NCBI RefSeq assembly: GCF_007558725.1
Contig: NZ_VLPL01000002.1
Coordinates: 186,001-250,000 of the forward strand
Source: Fluviicola chungangensis
GTDB lineage: Bacteria; Bacteroidota; Bacteroidia; Flavobacteriales_D; Crocinitomicaceae
Length of the DNA stretch: 64,000 nt
Reading direction: 5' to 3'
Shown here: piece after piece, positions 8,319 through 17,075 of the stretch
Layout of the letters: each line of letters starts with the position of its first letter
Numbering within the stretch: position 1 is the first letter of the stretch
Notes under the pieces: generated by a model
Database searches by the model: none
Seen by the model: the letters and a program-made list of their open reading frames with translations, nothing else
Told to the model about the DNA's origin: nothing
Translations under genes and position numbers: made by a program

Positions 8319-10220
8319 ATGAAACGGTTAATAATCTGTCTGGTCTTTATTGGTTTTGCTGAACTTGTTCAGGCACAATCGAATTGTGCTTGTGAGTCCA
8401 TGCAGGATTTTATCGCTCAGCGCGACTTTGACAGCACAGCTAAGCATAAATCGTTCAACCTTTGGAAGTTTGCCAAGACCCTTGAGAAAGATAAAAGCCC
8501 GAGGTGTGTCGCGTTTTCTTATCAATTGAAAGCCCAGGTGCAAATTAAGAACGGTCAGTTTGAAGATGCTAAAAGGAGTTTGGACCGGGAAAAGTTCATT
8601 CTGGACAGTGTCCGGTGTAAATCCGCTGCTTACGTTGAAAATAATCTGACTCTCGGTGAGTTATTGATGCTTCAGGGAGATTACCCCGGATCCATAGATG
8701 CCTATTCAAAAACGGTGAGAATCCTGCAACGGTCCGGAAACAATGCGATGCTTTCCCGGGCGTATCTCGGATTATCAGGAAGCTATGGAAGGTCCAAGGA
8801 CAAAGAGAAAGCAAAGTACTACGCAAACCTGGCTTACCCGATTGTTCGGGTTTTATCGGATAACGAGACGAAAATCGATTTGCTGGCGCAATTGTCTTCC
8901 CGGTATTACAAACTATATCAACTTGAAAAGGATAAGGCTTTTTTGGACTCTGCATTAAATACGGTTTCCTTTTCGTATGTCCTGGCAAAGAAAATGGAGT
9001 ATTCCGAAAGCTATCTTCAGATCTATAATTTATTTGAGGATCATGCTTATTACAACCGGAATTACCGCTTGGCATTGAAATATCTGGACAGTGCCCTGAT
9101 GCAGACCAACCCGGATTATCACTGGAAGGAGCGCGGGGCAATTTATGGAGACATTTCCGATATTTACCTGGAGTTGAAACGGTATGACAAAGCCTATCAA
9201 TTTGCAGATTCCAATTTGGTATATGCTCAGAAGATAGGAGATCCTTACGATGTTACCAATGCCTTGGAATTGCTTTACAACTGTGCCAAACTGAGCGGAG
9301 AATATGAGCGTGCTTTAGTGGTGTATGAAGATTTGTCAAAAATGAAAGACAGTGTCTTAAAAATCCAAAATGACCGGGCTTTCAGTCAACTCTCCGAAAA
9401 ATACCACCGGGTTAGGAAAGAAAAGTCCGATGCGGAATACGAACAAGACAGGCGTTTATTGCAACAACAACAGCAAATCGGGCATCTCAAATGGAGGCTT
9501 ATTTTTGTCGGGAGTATCATCTTCGCATTGCTTGGAGCCTACGTTTTGATGGTTTTCAGGCAAAAATCCATTAAACAAAAACAAAAGAGGCTGGAAATTC
9601 AGCAGCGTTTAAACAAGGCACGAATCAACCCGGATTTTATTTTCAATGCTTTGAGCCAATTGCAGAATGCAGAACCAGGTCAGAATGGGGATTACAAGAA
9701 AAAAATCCAGTCTTTCTCCAAATTGCTGAAGCAGGTATTGGACAGTACGCATGATGATTTCATGACACTGGACCGTGAAATCGAATTCCTGACATTTTAC
9801 CTGACCCTGCAAAGGGATCGTTCGAAGCATGCGTTTAATTTCTCTTTCGAAGTAGATGAACAATTGGATCCTTCCAACGTGTGTTTACCGACAATGATCC
9901 TGCAGCCTTTTGTTGAAAGTACTGTTCTGGATGGATTTTCCAATTTGAATAAGGTCGGAGAGCTGACCATCCGGTTCAAATTGAGAGGGCTGAATGAACT
10001 GGCGATCATCATCGAAGATAATGGAAAAGGGCTTAAAGCGATCGATTCTTCCAGGGCTTCTGAAATTATTAACGACCGGTTGTACTTATTGAATAAGCTC
10101 AATAAAACAAGTTCCTCTTACCTCATTCGTGAAAAAACGGGTGGAGGAGTATCCGTGGAAATATTTATTCCCTTAATCACCAAAGCATACGCTGAGGAAT
10201 TGAAAAAAGAAGGGTTTTAA
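8319..10220 (+). CDS. TPR sensor protein with a degenerate LytS-type histidine-kinase domain
   Basis: From the ATG at 8319 (chosen because a signal peptide follows directly) the product has 633 residues. It has a signal peptide (1-20), about five TPR-like helical repeats to residue 345, a coiled coil (350-390), one membrane segment (392-412) and a C-terminal His_kinase/HATPase region. The H-box of LytS-type kinases normally reads NPHF; here it is NPDF, with Asp439 in place of the phospho-accepting His. The N-box reads QPFVES rather than QPFVEN. The EDNGKG ATP-lid motif is kept (566-571). No response regulator is adjacent. The domain may bind nucleotide without autophosphorylating, or act as a pseudokinase partner. 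Confidence 0.8.
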   Translation: MKRLIICLVFIGFAELVQAQSNCACESMQDFIAQRDFDSTAKHKSFNLWKFAKTLEKDKSPRCVAFSYQLKAQVQIKNGQFEDAKRSLDREKFILDSVRCKSAAYVENNLTLGELLMLQGDYPGSIDAYSKTVRILQRSGNNAMLSRAYLGLSGSYGRSKDKEKAKYYANLAYPIVRVLSDNETKIDLLAQLSSRYYKLYQLEKDKAFLDSALNTVSFSYVLAKKMEYSESYLQIYNLFEDHAYYNRNYRLALKYLDSALMQTNPDYHWKERGAIYGDISDIYLELKRYDKAYQFADSNLVYAQKIGDPYDVTNALELLYNCAKLSGEYERALVVYEDLSKMKDSVLKIQNDRAFSQLSEKYHRVRKEKSDAEYEQDRRLLQQQQQIGHLKWRLIFVGSIIFALLGAYVLMVFRQKSIKQKQKRLEIQQRLNKARINPDFIFNALSQLQNAEPGQNGDYKKKIQSFSKLLKQVLDSTHDDFMTLDREIEFLTFYLTLQRDRSKHAFNFSFEVDEQLDPSNVCLPTMILQPFVESTVLDGFSNLNKVGELTIRFKLRGLNELAIIIEDNGKGLKAIDSSRASEIINDRLYLLNKLNKTSSSYLIREKTGGGVSVEIFIPLITKAYAEELKKEGF

Positions 10221-10223
10221 TAG

Positions 10224-10259
10224 AAATGTAGGGGTGGAAAATTTTCCTCACCTACATTT
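10224..10259. terminator. bidirectional terminator between convergent genes
   Basis: Arms AAATGTAGG (10224-10232) and CCTACATTT (10251-10259) pair perfectly. The right arm is followed by TTTATTTT on the plus strand and the left arm is A-rich, so it can end both the TPR gene and ppk1. Confidence 0.7.
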
Positions 10260-10269
10260 TTATTTTCTG

Positions 10270-12369
10270 CTAACATTCCAAGTTCTCAATCAATTGCCGG
10301 TAATAGTTTTGAAGTTCTACCTGTGAACGAATAACTGCTTCGGTTCCGGTTGCTTCTTTGTAGGAGTTTTTCTGATACTTATCGATAATCCGTGCTTTTT
10401 CGCGATCGCCCCATTGCATAGAAAACACCAGGTTGATCTGGTTTTTCAGACCTTCATCGTAAATTGGAGTGCCCACTTCTATCCGTTTGTCTAGGTTACG
10501 CTCCATCCAATCGGCTGAAGTAATGAAATACAGGGGTTTGTCATTGTTCCCGAAGATCAGGAAGCGGGTATGTTCTAAAAACCGGTCAACAACACTCAAA
10601 ATCTCGATATTCTGGCTCAATCCTTTAATTCCGGGAACCAAACAACAAATGCCACGGACCATCAATTTTATGTTGACACCGTTTTGCGAAGCTTCATACA
10701 ATTTATCAATCATTTGCTGGTCGACCAGGTTATTGATTTTCATATGAATGAACGCTGGTAATCCTTTCTTGGCGTTTTTGGTTTCGTTCACGATCAGGCT
10801 GATGTATTTTTTCCGTGCATTGACAGGAGATACAATCAGCGTTTTAAAATGATGGTGGTGCAGGGTGTGCTCCATCATGTGAAAAACTTCATGGACTTCT
10901 TCCGCTATTTTTTTGTTGACCGTAAGCAATCCCATATCTGTATAAACCTGGGCAGTCTGTTCGTTGAAGTTCCCGGTACCTACATAGGTGATTAATTGTT
11001 CTTTTTTATCGGAAATGCGCTTGATTTGGATCAGTTTGGAATGAATTTTCAGATCCTCGGGTCCGTAGAGGACTTTGGCGCCTTCTTCCCGCATTCGTTC
11101 AGACCAGAATAAGTTGTTTTCTTCATCAAACCGGGCCTGCAATTCCAAAACAACCGTTACATCCTTTCCGTTTCTCACCGCATTGACCAACGCATTCATA
11201 ACCTGTGAATTCTTTGCAACCCGGTAAATATTGATTTTTATGGAAACCACTTTGGGATCAATGGCTGCTTCGCGCAACAGATCGACGATGTGGTCAAAAC
11301 GATGGTATGGGTAATGTAGCAATACATCTCTTTCAAGAATGATTTTGATCAGGCTGTGTTGCTTGTGAAAACTTGGATGATCTACCGCTTTGTAGGGAGG
11401 ATAAACAAATTCATTGTTCCCGAAATCGGGAAATTTCATAAAATCCTTGAAATTATGGTATTTTCCCCCTGCAATGGTGTTTATTCCCAAGGTTAAATTC
11501 AGGCTCCGGATGAGCATTTCCAACAGGTCCTGGGGCATCCGGTGGTCGTAAACCATCCGTACCGGTTCACCTTTTTTTCGCTGCTTAATGCTCTTCTCCA
11601 TTTTTTCAATGAAGGACATGGATACGTCGTCATCCAGGTTTAATTCTGCATCACGTGTGAATTTGAACGTAAATGCCTCAATGGTATCAAATGAAAAGAT
11701 CGGGAAGATGTCTGCCAGATGAAGCCGGATAATATCATCGATGAGAATGACTCCTTTTTCTTTTCCGGACTCCAGGATGTAGAACCTGGAAACCAGGTTG
11801 GGGACTTCGATCAAAGCAAAACGTGCTTTTCGCTTATAGTCCCATTCCATTCGGACAGCGAGGTAAATGGCTTTATCCCGCAGTCTTGGGAAAGGCATTT
11901 TTTTATCGATCAGTACAGGAACAATGTCGTGAATAAGGGAAGAGAAGAAGTAGTTCTTCAATTCTTCTTTTTGTTTGTCGTTTACCGTCAGTTCATCGTA
12001 ATGCTTGATACCTTTTAGTTTCAGTTTATGGAGAATGGAGGCGTAAGCATGTTCAAATTTGCGTTGTTGTTTGATTACTACGTTCCGGATTTCTTCATAG
12101 AGTTCCTCCGCCGTTCCTTTGTAACCCTCCACTTTCTGATCATCCAATTGGATCATGCGCTTAATGTTTGCCACGCGAACGCGGTAAAACTCATCCAGAT
12201 TGTTCGAATAAATTCCCAAAAAGCGCAAACGTTCTACTAATGGAACTTCATCGTCCAGTGCTTCCTGTAAAACGCGGTCATTAAAGGCCAGCCAGCTTAA
12301 TTCGCGGTTGAAGTATTTTGCGGCGTGCGGCTTGCTTCTAGAAGAACTTGTTTCCTGACTTTTTACCAT
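10270..12369 (-). CDS. ppk1: polyphosphate kinase 1
   Basis: The 699-residue product matches Ppk1, which polymerises the gamma phosphate of ATP into polyphosphate. The N-terminal domain begins near YFNRELSWLAFNDRVLQEA (19-37), the head domain follows, and the two C-terminal phospholipase-D-like domains include LQARFDEENN (410-419) and KIHSKL (441-446), where His443 fits the autophosphorylated histidine. A YVGTGNFNEQTA segment follows. It is monocistronic, with a promoter core 18 bp upstream of the ATG and a terminator after the stop codon. Confidence 0.96.
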   Translation of the reverse strand: MVKSQETSSSRSKPHAAKYFNRELSWLAFNDRVLQEALDDEVPLVERLRFLGIYSNNLDEFYRVRVANIKRMIQLDDQKVEGYKGTAEELYEEIRNVVIKQQRKFEHAYASILHKLKLKGIKHYDELTVNDKQKEELKNYFFSSLIHDIVPVLIDKKMPFPRLRDKAIYLAVRMEWDYKRKARFALIEVPNLVSRFYILESGKEKGVILIDDIIRLHLADIFPIFSFDTIEAFTFKFTRDAELNLDDDVSMSFIEKMEKSIKQRKKGEPVRMVYDHRMPQDLLEMLIRSLNLTLGINTIAGGKYHNFKDFMKFPDFGNNEFVYPPYKAVDHPSFHKQHSLIKIILERDVLLHYPYHRFDHIVDLLREAAIDPKVVSIKINIYRVAKNSQVMNALVNAVRNGKDVTVVLELQARFDEENNLFWSERMREEGAKVLYGPEDLKIHSKLIQIKRISDKKEQLITYVGTGNFNEQTAQVYTDMGLLTVNKKIAEEVHEVFHMMEHTLHHHHFKTLIVSPVNARKKYISLIVNETKNAKKGLPAFIHMKINNLVDQQMIDKLYEASQNGVNIKLMVRGICCLVPGIKGLSQNIEILSVVDRFLEHTRFLIFGNNDKPLYFITSADWMERNLDKRIEVGTPIYDEGLKNQINLVFSMQWGDREKARIIDKYQKNSYKEATGTEAVIRSQVELQNYYRQLIENLEC

Positions 12370-12387
12370 GGATTATTTAATAAGCGA

Positions 12388-12395
12388 CAAACTTA
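12388..12395 (-). promoter_or_regulatory. promoter core TAnnTTTG for ppk1
   Basis: TAAGTTTG on the minus strand lies 18 bp before the ppk1 start codon. A -33 element is not clear. Confidence 0.4.
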
Positions 12396-12451
12396 ATGGG
12401 TAGGTTTCGATTCTAAGTTAAGAAATTTTTGAAATTATGTTAAGTCAATAA

Positions 12452-12480
12452 AAAAAGGCAATCCGCCTTGGACTGCCTTT
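12452..12480 (-). terminator. rho-independent terminator of the peptide-binding lipoprotein gene
   Basis: On the minus strand AAAGGCAGTCC pairs with GGATTGCCTTT (one G-U pair) and is followed by a T-run and TATTG. It lies about 35 bp after the stop codon at 12513. Confidence 0.8.
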
Positions 12481-12512
12481 AACTTTTTGCAAGCTGAGAG
12501 TTAGTTAAAAAT

Positions 12513-14231
12513 TTATTCCGAACCCTTTGGTTCTTTTATAAATATATTAGAAAAATCTAAATTCTCCAACGAATTTGTCTTAAAATTTCGAACGCGGGAG
12601 TTGATCATCGTGATAAAGTCATCATTTACAAGAGGAACTACCACCGCATCATCCACGATTTGCTGGTCGCATTCAACCATAATGTCCGTTCGTTTCTTTT
12701 CATCCTGTTCTTTGTTCAAGCGAACATACAACTCATCGAATCGGCTGTTTCTATACTTGAACGGATTCATGAATTCTGAATCAAGGTTCGCATATTTTCC
12801 GTAGAAAATACTTAAAAAGCTTTCCCCGTCGGGATAATCGGCAATCCATCCCGAAACCCATAAGCTGGCCTTACCGGATTTTACGTATTCATTTCGTTTC
12901 TCGAAATCAACCAGCTCAACGGAAATAGAGAGTCCTAAATGCTCTTTCAATTGTTTGGCGATTCCTTTTGCCAACAGGTGATTTGTAGCATCCTTGTTCC
13001 CGCTCACATAAATGACCATTGCTGGAAAGCCCTTTCCATCCGGGTAACCTGCCTGCGCAAGTAATGCGTTTGCTTTCGAGACATTAAAATCCGGGCCTTT
13101 TACGCGGTTTGCAGGAAAAAATTCGGTGTTTGGAATAAACCCGTTTAAAACCGGATAACCTTCTCCCTGTAAGGTCTGATTTACTAAACCTATCCGGTCG
13201 ATTGCGTGATTGATTGCTTTTCTAACGCGAACATCTTTGAAAACAGGATTGCGCTCGGACATTCCCAGGAACGTAACGGAGAACGATTGTTTTGAATCCA
13301 CTTTGTGTTTCACCGTCTTTCCTTCCTGTGCTTCCTGGAGGGAACCTAAAATGTTGTCTACTTCGTCTGATGGAATCTCCAGTACCAGGTCAATTTTCCG
13401 TTCTCTGAAAGCAATGAGCTCACTGCGTTTATTCTTGGTATAGCTCAGTTCGATAGCCGCTAAAAACGGAAGTTGGTTTCCAAATTGATCTTTTGCCCAG
13501 TAATTCGGGTTTCGCTTCAATTTCAATCCTTTGTCCGAAAACTCTTCCAGCATGAAAGGGCCAGTTCCCACGGGATGTTTTTTGAGCTCATCCCGGTAGA
13601 AATCATATGCTTCTTTCGGAAAGATTCCGAAACCGGTATATGTCAGTAATTTATCGAAACCGGCAAATGCTTCCACCAGGTTGATTTGAACTTTGTATCT
13701 GTCCAGTACTTTAATCCCTGAAACACCACCGGGTTTGAATTGTGTTTTAGTAGCTTTATTAAACTCAGATGCACCGACCACGCGGTCATTCAGCATGAAG
13801 CTGATCTCGTTGATTTTTAAACCGCTGCAGGACATGTCGAGTGTGAATTTCACATCCTCCGCCGTGAGTTCTCTTCCTTCTCCGTCGAGGCATTCATCGG
13901 GGTGAAAATAGATCCCTTTCCGAATATTCAGGGTATAGGATTTTCCATCTGCAGAAACAGAAAAACTTTCTGCAACGGATGGGATCACTTTCGATCCGGA
14001 GGCGTCCAAACGCAGGATCGGATCAAAAAGCTGGGAAGTAATTCGCTGCGTGTAAAGGGTTGTCGCCTGAAGCGGAATCAGGGCCTCGATTTTCTCCGAA
14101 GACATAAAGCGGAACGTTCCGCCATATTTTGCACCTCCTATTGCTTTCAGGTCTTCAACATTCACAGAATCATCCGAGCAGCCGATGAGCCCTACAGCAA
14201 GTGTGGAAATAAGAACGAACTGTTTAAACAT
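12513..14231 (-). CDS. ABC-transporter substrate-binding lipoprotein, peptide/nickel (family 5)
   Basis: The 572-residue product has a lipoprotein signal ending at Cys18 (LIGC) and then an SBP_bac_5 domain. Recognisable segments include the YGGTFRF start, the PSVAESFSVSADGKSYTLNIRKGIYFHPDE region and VRKAINHAIDRIGLVNQTL. It would bind oligo- or dipeptides, but no permease or ATPase gene is adjacent, so it either serves a transporter encoded elsewhere or works alone. A promoter core and an unusual structured stretch lie upstream. Confidence 0.88.
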   Translation of the reverse strand: MFKQFVLISTLAVGLIGCSDDSVNVEDLKAIGGAKYGGTFRFMSSEKIEALIPLQATTLYTQRITSQLFDPILRLDASGSKVIPSVAESFSVSADGKSYTLNIRKGIYFHPDECLDGEGRELTAEDVKFTLDMSCSGLKINEISFMLNDRVVGASEFNKATKTQFKPGGVSGIKVLDRYKVQINLVEAFAGFDKLLTYTGFGIFPKEAYDFYRDELKKHPVGTGPFMLEEFSDKGLKLKRNPNYWAKDQFGNQLPFLAAIELSYTKNKRSELIAFRERKIDLVLEIPSDEVDNILGSLQEAQEGKTVKHKVDSKQSFSVTFLGMSERNPVFKDVRVRKAINHAIDRIGLVNQTLQGEGYPVLNGFIPNTEFFPANRVKGPDFNVSKANALLAQAGYPDGKGFPAMVIYVSGNKDATNHLLAKGIAKQLKEHLGLSISVELVDFEKRNEYVKSGKASLWVSGWIADYPDGESFLSIFYGKYANLDSEFMNPFKYRNSRFDELYVRLNKEQDEKKRTDIMVECDQQIVDDAVVVPLVNDDFITMINSRVRNFKTNSLENLDFSNIFIKEPKGSE

Positions 14232-14258
14232 AGTAAGTGCGTTGCAGTGTTGTTTTTA

Positions 14259-14266
14259 CAAAAATA
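14259..14266 (-). promoter_or_regulatory. promoter core TAnnTTTG for the peptide-binding lipoprotein gene
   Basis: TATTTTTG on the minus strand lies 27 bp upstream of the start codon at 14231. Confidence 0.4.
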
Positions 14267-14311
14267 ACATTTAAAATAAATGTTAGGCGTCCGGAAGAAA
14301 TACACACTGTA

Positions 14312-14422
14312 TTATTTAGTCCGTACTTCTCTTAAAAGGCAAAAGCCCCATAAGAGGAGCTTCAGCATGTTGGTTTAATAAGAGTAGTTTATGTTGGTGT
14401 AACATAAGTTGATTCAAATATA
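14312..14422 (-). promoter_or_regulatory. structured leader or small RNA with alternative stems and a possible leader peptide
   Basis: On the minus strand a promoter core TATATTTG (14415-14422) follows the trpS terminator. About 10 bp downstream is a 7 bp hairpin (14389-14395 with 14401-14407). Two copies of CTCTTA then follow (minus strand, 14384-14379 and 14356-14351). Both can pair with a single TAAGAG (14334-14329), giving mutually exclusive stems; the inner one is extended by GGGC/GCC pairing. A small open frame (14368 down to 14312, 18 codons, leucine-rich with one Trp) overlaps the switch. No T-run follows. Function is unknown: it may be the 5' leader of the peptide-binding gene or a separate sRNA. 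Confidence 0.35.
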
Positions 14423-14425
14423 GCA

Positions 14426-14459
14426 TTTTTTGATTAAACGGTATCGTTTGATCAAAAAA
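14426..14459 (-). terminator. rho-independent terminator of trpS
   Basis: A 15 bp stem with one wobble pair (14426-14440 with 14445-14459, tetraloop GTAT) has A-runs and T-runs on its two outer sides. It sits directly after the trpS stop codon at 14463. Confidence 0.85.
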
Positions 14460-14462
14460 ATT

Positions 14463-15431
14463 TTAGTATCCGACTTTTGTCCGAACCCGTTTTAAGGTTT
14501 CCTGTGCAATCATTCGCGCTTTGGAAGCCCCAATTTCTAAGGCTTTATCAATCTGAGACTTATCTTCCATCAATGCATTGTATTTTTCTCTTTCTGTTGA
14601 AAATTTATTCAATATTAGTTCCAAAAGTGAATTTTTTGCATGTCCATAACCATAATTGCCTCCTAAATAGTTTGCTCGCATCGTTTCGATCTCGGAAGGA
14701 GAAGCCAGTAATTCGTATAAACGGAAAATATGACAGGTATCCGGATCTTTTGGTTCTTCCAGACCTTTACTATCCGTAACGATCGACATCACTTGTTTTT
14801 TCAGCTGTTTCTCGGGTAGGAAAATATTGATCGTGTTATTTCTTGATTTACTCATTTTCTCACCGTCCGTTCCGGGAACGATTTGGGTTGCTTCATTAAT
14901 CTTTGCGTCAGGAAGAACAAAAGTTTCACCCAGCTTCAAATTAAATTTAGTCGCAACATCACGCGTGATTTCCAAATGTTGGGATTGATCCTTTCCAACA
15001 GGTACCAATTCAGCATCATAAAGGAGAATATCTGCGGCCATCAGAATTGGATAAGAAAATAATCCGGCATTCACATCCGACAGGTAATCTGCTTTGTCTT
15101 TAAAGCTTGTTGCAAGAGTCAAACGTTGATATGGATAAAAGCACAGCAAATGCCACATGAGTTCAGTTACCTCTGCCACATCACTTTGTCTGTAGAATGT
15201 AGTAAGCTCTGGGTCCAGACCACATGCTAACCAAACAGCAGCAGTGGAATACGTGTTTTCGCGCATCAGCTCTGCATCTTTGATCTGTGTCAGTGTATGC
15301 AGGTTGGCGATGAAAAGAAAGGAATCGTTCCGCTGATCCTTTGCCATCTCAATTGCAGGTAAGATTGCACCGAGTAAATTCCCCAAATGCGGGGTTCCCG
15401 TGCTTTGTATACCTGTAAGAACTCGTGCCAT
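14463..15431 (-). CDS. trpS: tryptophanyl-tRNA synthetase
   Basis: The 322-residue product is a class I tryptophanyl-tRNA synthetase. The N-terminal nucleotide-binding signature is TGTPHLGN (11-18), a TrpRS variant of HIGH. The second signature is GEKMSKSRNN in the middle of the protein. PVGKDQSQHLEITRD and ILMAADILLYDA are further family-specific stretches. It charges tRNA-Trp. The gene stands alone, with a strong terminator after it. Confidence 0.97.
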   Translation of the reverse strand: MARVLTGIQSTGTPHLGNLLGAILPAIEMAKDQRNDSFLFIANLHTLTQIKDAELMRENTYSTAAVWLACGLDPELTTFYRQSDVAEVTELMWHLLCFYPYQRLTLATSFKDKADYLSDVNAGLFSYPILMAADILLYDAELVPVGKDQSQHLEITRDVATKFNLKLGETFVLPDAKINEATQIVPGTDGEKMSKSRNNTINIFLPEKQLKKQVMSIVTDSKGLEEPKDPDTCHIFRLYELLASPSEIETMRANYLGGNYGYGHAKNSLLELILNKFSTEREKYNALMEDKSQIDKALEIGASKARMIAQETLKRVRTKVGY

Positions 15432-15541
15432 TTAAAATTGTTTTTTGCGAATTTAGGGGTTTCTTTCAGCTAAAAGGAAGGAATTGGATAGAAATTCCAA
15501 GAATGAATGTTTTTTTGTAACTGAATTTTGACCGGAAGCGT

Positions 15542-15549
15542 TATTTTTG
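15542..15549 (+). promoter_or_regulatory. promoter core TAnnTTTG for the acyltransferase gene
   Basis: TATTTTTG ends 4 bp before the GTG start at 15554, which implies a nearly leaderless mRNA. Confidence 0.4.
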
Positions 15550-15553
15550 AGAG

Positions 15554-16312
15554 GTGAAGCAGTTCCTGGGAGTCTTAAGTTTATGTTATAAGTGTTACGT
15601 TGGGCTGATCTTCGTCACAACCTTGTTGTTATTTTACCCCTTTATCTTTCTGACACTGTCCCGCCATGCCTGGAAAAAGTGGAGTTTTCCGATCAATGTG
15701 GTTTGGAGTTTCACCGTTCGCCTTTGTTGCGGAATTTGGGTTCATCGCCTGAGAAGAGTCAGGTTGCCGAAGGGTCCGTACCTGATTGTTTCCAATCACA
15801 CCTCGTACTTCGATATTTTTATCATGTATTCGATTTTACCGACCCATCGGTTTCTGTTCATGGGAAAGAGTGAAATACTCGGATATCCCCTGATGAAGAC
15901 CTTCTTCAAGCGGCTGAATATTCCTGTTTACCGCAACGACCGGATAAAAGCTGCGAAATCGTTTATCCAGGCGAAAAATGCCGTAAAAGAAGGCTGGTCG
16001 ATCGTCATTTTTCCGGAAGGAGGGATTCCCGACTGCAATTTGCCTGAAATGGTCGAATTTAAATCCGGTGCTTTCAAATTATCCAAACATGCACAAATCC
16101 CGATTGTACCGATTACGTTTTTGGATCATTATCACATGTTTTCCGATCCGGACCAGGTGCTGGGATATGCACACCCCGGAATATCCCGGATTTATATGCA
16201 CGACATCATTTCTGTGGAGCAACAAAATGAACTGAGCGAATCCGAGTTGTCGGACCTTGTTTTCAAAATTTTAGCGGAACCGTTGAGAGAAAGAGGGTTG
16301 ATGAAGAATTGA
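15554..16312 (+). CDS. plsC: 1-acyl-sn-glycerol-3-phosphate acyltransferase (PlsC family)
   Basis: A 252-residue membrane-associated acyltransferase starting at GTG. A hydrophobic N-terminus (about 1-35) is followed by the catalytic NHTSYFD motif (81-87, His82 and Asp87 of HX4D) and the substrate-binding FPEGG (153-157). The family converts lysophosphatidate to phosphatidate. It could use another lysolipid, so the symbol is by family. gatC follows 27 bp later on the same strand but has its own promoter core. Confidence 0.85.
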   Translation: MKQFLGVLSLCYKCYVGLIFVTTLLLFYPFIFLTLSRHAWKKWSFPINVVWSFTVRLCCGIWVHRLRRVRLPKGPYLIVSNHTSYFDIFIMYSILPTHRFLFMGKSEILGYPLMKTFFKRLNIPVYRNDRIKAAKSFIQAKNAVKEGWSIVIFPEGGIPDCNLPEMVEFKSGAFKLSKHAQIPIVPITFLDHYHMFSDPDQVLGYAHPGISRIYMHDIISVEQQNELSESELSDLVFKILAEPLRERGLMKN

Positions 16313-16327
16313 TTCATTCAAATTTTG

Positions 16328-16335
16328 TAATTTTG
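16328..16335 (+). promoter_or_regulatory. promoter core TAnnTTTG for gatC
   Basis: TAATTTTG ends 4 bp before the gatC ATG. A TTG at 16309-16311 stands 16 bp upstream of it, shorter than the usual 19 bp spacing. Confidence 0.45.
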
Positions 16336-16339
16336 CCCC

Positions 16340-16633
16340 ATGGAAAAGATTTCAGAAGAAACAATAGATCACATTGCACATTTATCCCGTCTTCGTTTTG
16401 AAGGAGATGATAAAGTAGCTATCCGACAGGATTTGGATAAAATCATTGGATTTATGGGGAAATTGTCTGAAATCCCTACGGATGATGTGGAACCGTTGAT
16501 CTTCATGAGTGATGAACTGAATGTGCTTCGCGATGATGAGCCGGAAGTAACCATTACACAGGCAGAAGCATTGAAAAATGCACCGAAGAAGGATTCCGAT
16601 TATTTCCGTATTCCGAAGGTGTTGGATAAGTAA
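16340..16633 (+). CDS. gatC: Asp-tRNA(Asn)/Glu-tRNA(Gln) amidotransferase subunit C
   Basis: The 97-residue protein has the full GatC pattern: an N-terminal helix IDHIAHLSRLRF, the central PTDDVEPL segment and the C-terminal NAPKKDSDYFRIPKVLD tail. GatC clamps GatA to GatB in the transamidosome that converts misacylated Glu-tRNA-Gln or Asp-tRNA-Asn. It is encoded alone here; gatA lies 14 kb away and gatB is not in the window. Confidence 0.93.
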   Translation: MEKISEETIDHIAHLSRLRFEGDDKVAIRQDLDKIIGFMGKLSEIPTDDVEPLIFMSDELNVLRDDEPEVTITQAEALKNAPKKDSDYFRIPKVLDK

Positions 16634-16704
16634 TACGAATTGAGAATGGATAATTGATCAATTGAAAAGATTGGGAACTTTCTTAATCCTTACACTTCTT
16701 TATT

Positions 16705-16989
16705 TCAACTGCTATTTTCCACTCTCTGAGCGGGATTTCCTTTCACTTCTTTGTGGCATTTCATGCAAATATCTGCTGAAGAAATTCCGGTGTTTTTTTC
16801 ATCAAACGCTGCATTGTGACAAAACTTACAGTCAATCCCGTTCTTTCCTGCATGGATGTCGTGCGGAAATTCAATGGGTTTGTCGGGTTCGTATCCTTCT
16901 TCTACGGGAGCTTTGCCATTCGTGCACTGAGTTGTTGCCAATCCAATTAGTACAAAAAATAAGAGATATAGGAACGCTGATGGCTTCAT
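16705..16989 (-). CDS. small diheme c-type cytochrome
   Basis: A 94-residue exported protein with a hydrophobic signal (about 4-20) and two heme-attachment motifs, CKFCH (54-58) and CMKCH (75-79). FPHDIHAGKNGIDC just before the first motif supplies further His residues that could be distal heme ligands. The pattern resembles one repeat of the cytochrome c7/c3-like modules seen in ActA of alternative complex III. Cys22 may be a lipidation site but the lipobox is poor. It stands alone, so its redox partner is unknown. Confidence 0.8.
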   Translation of the reverse strand: MKPSAFLYLLFFVLIGLATTQCTNGKAPVEEGYEPDKPIEFPHDIHAGKNGIDCKFCHNAAFDEKNTGISSADICMKCHKEVKGNPAQRVENSS

Positions 16990-17075
16990 TAAGCGAATTT
17001 AATCAAAAGCTCATAGGAAATGATATATATGAAAAATCCCCGATCTGATGAGTGAACCAGTATGTTTTTTATCCG

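Noticed and set aside
16662-17048. Plus-strand 128-codon frame opposite the diheme cytochrome
   Set aside because: The opposite strand has a signal peptide and two CxxCH motifs; the plus frame has no recognisable feature and is its shadow.
17034-17067. Similarity of the aaatccccgatctg stretch to the pgk terminator at 24872
   Set aside because: The match covers one arm only; no second arm pairs with it, so it cannot act as that terminator and may be chance or a remnant.
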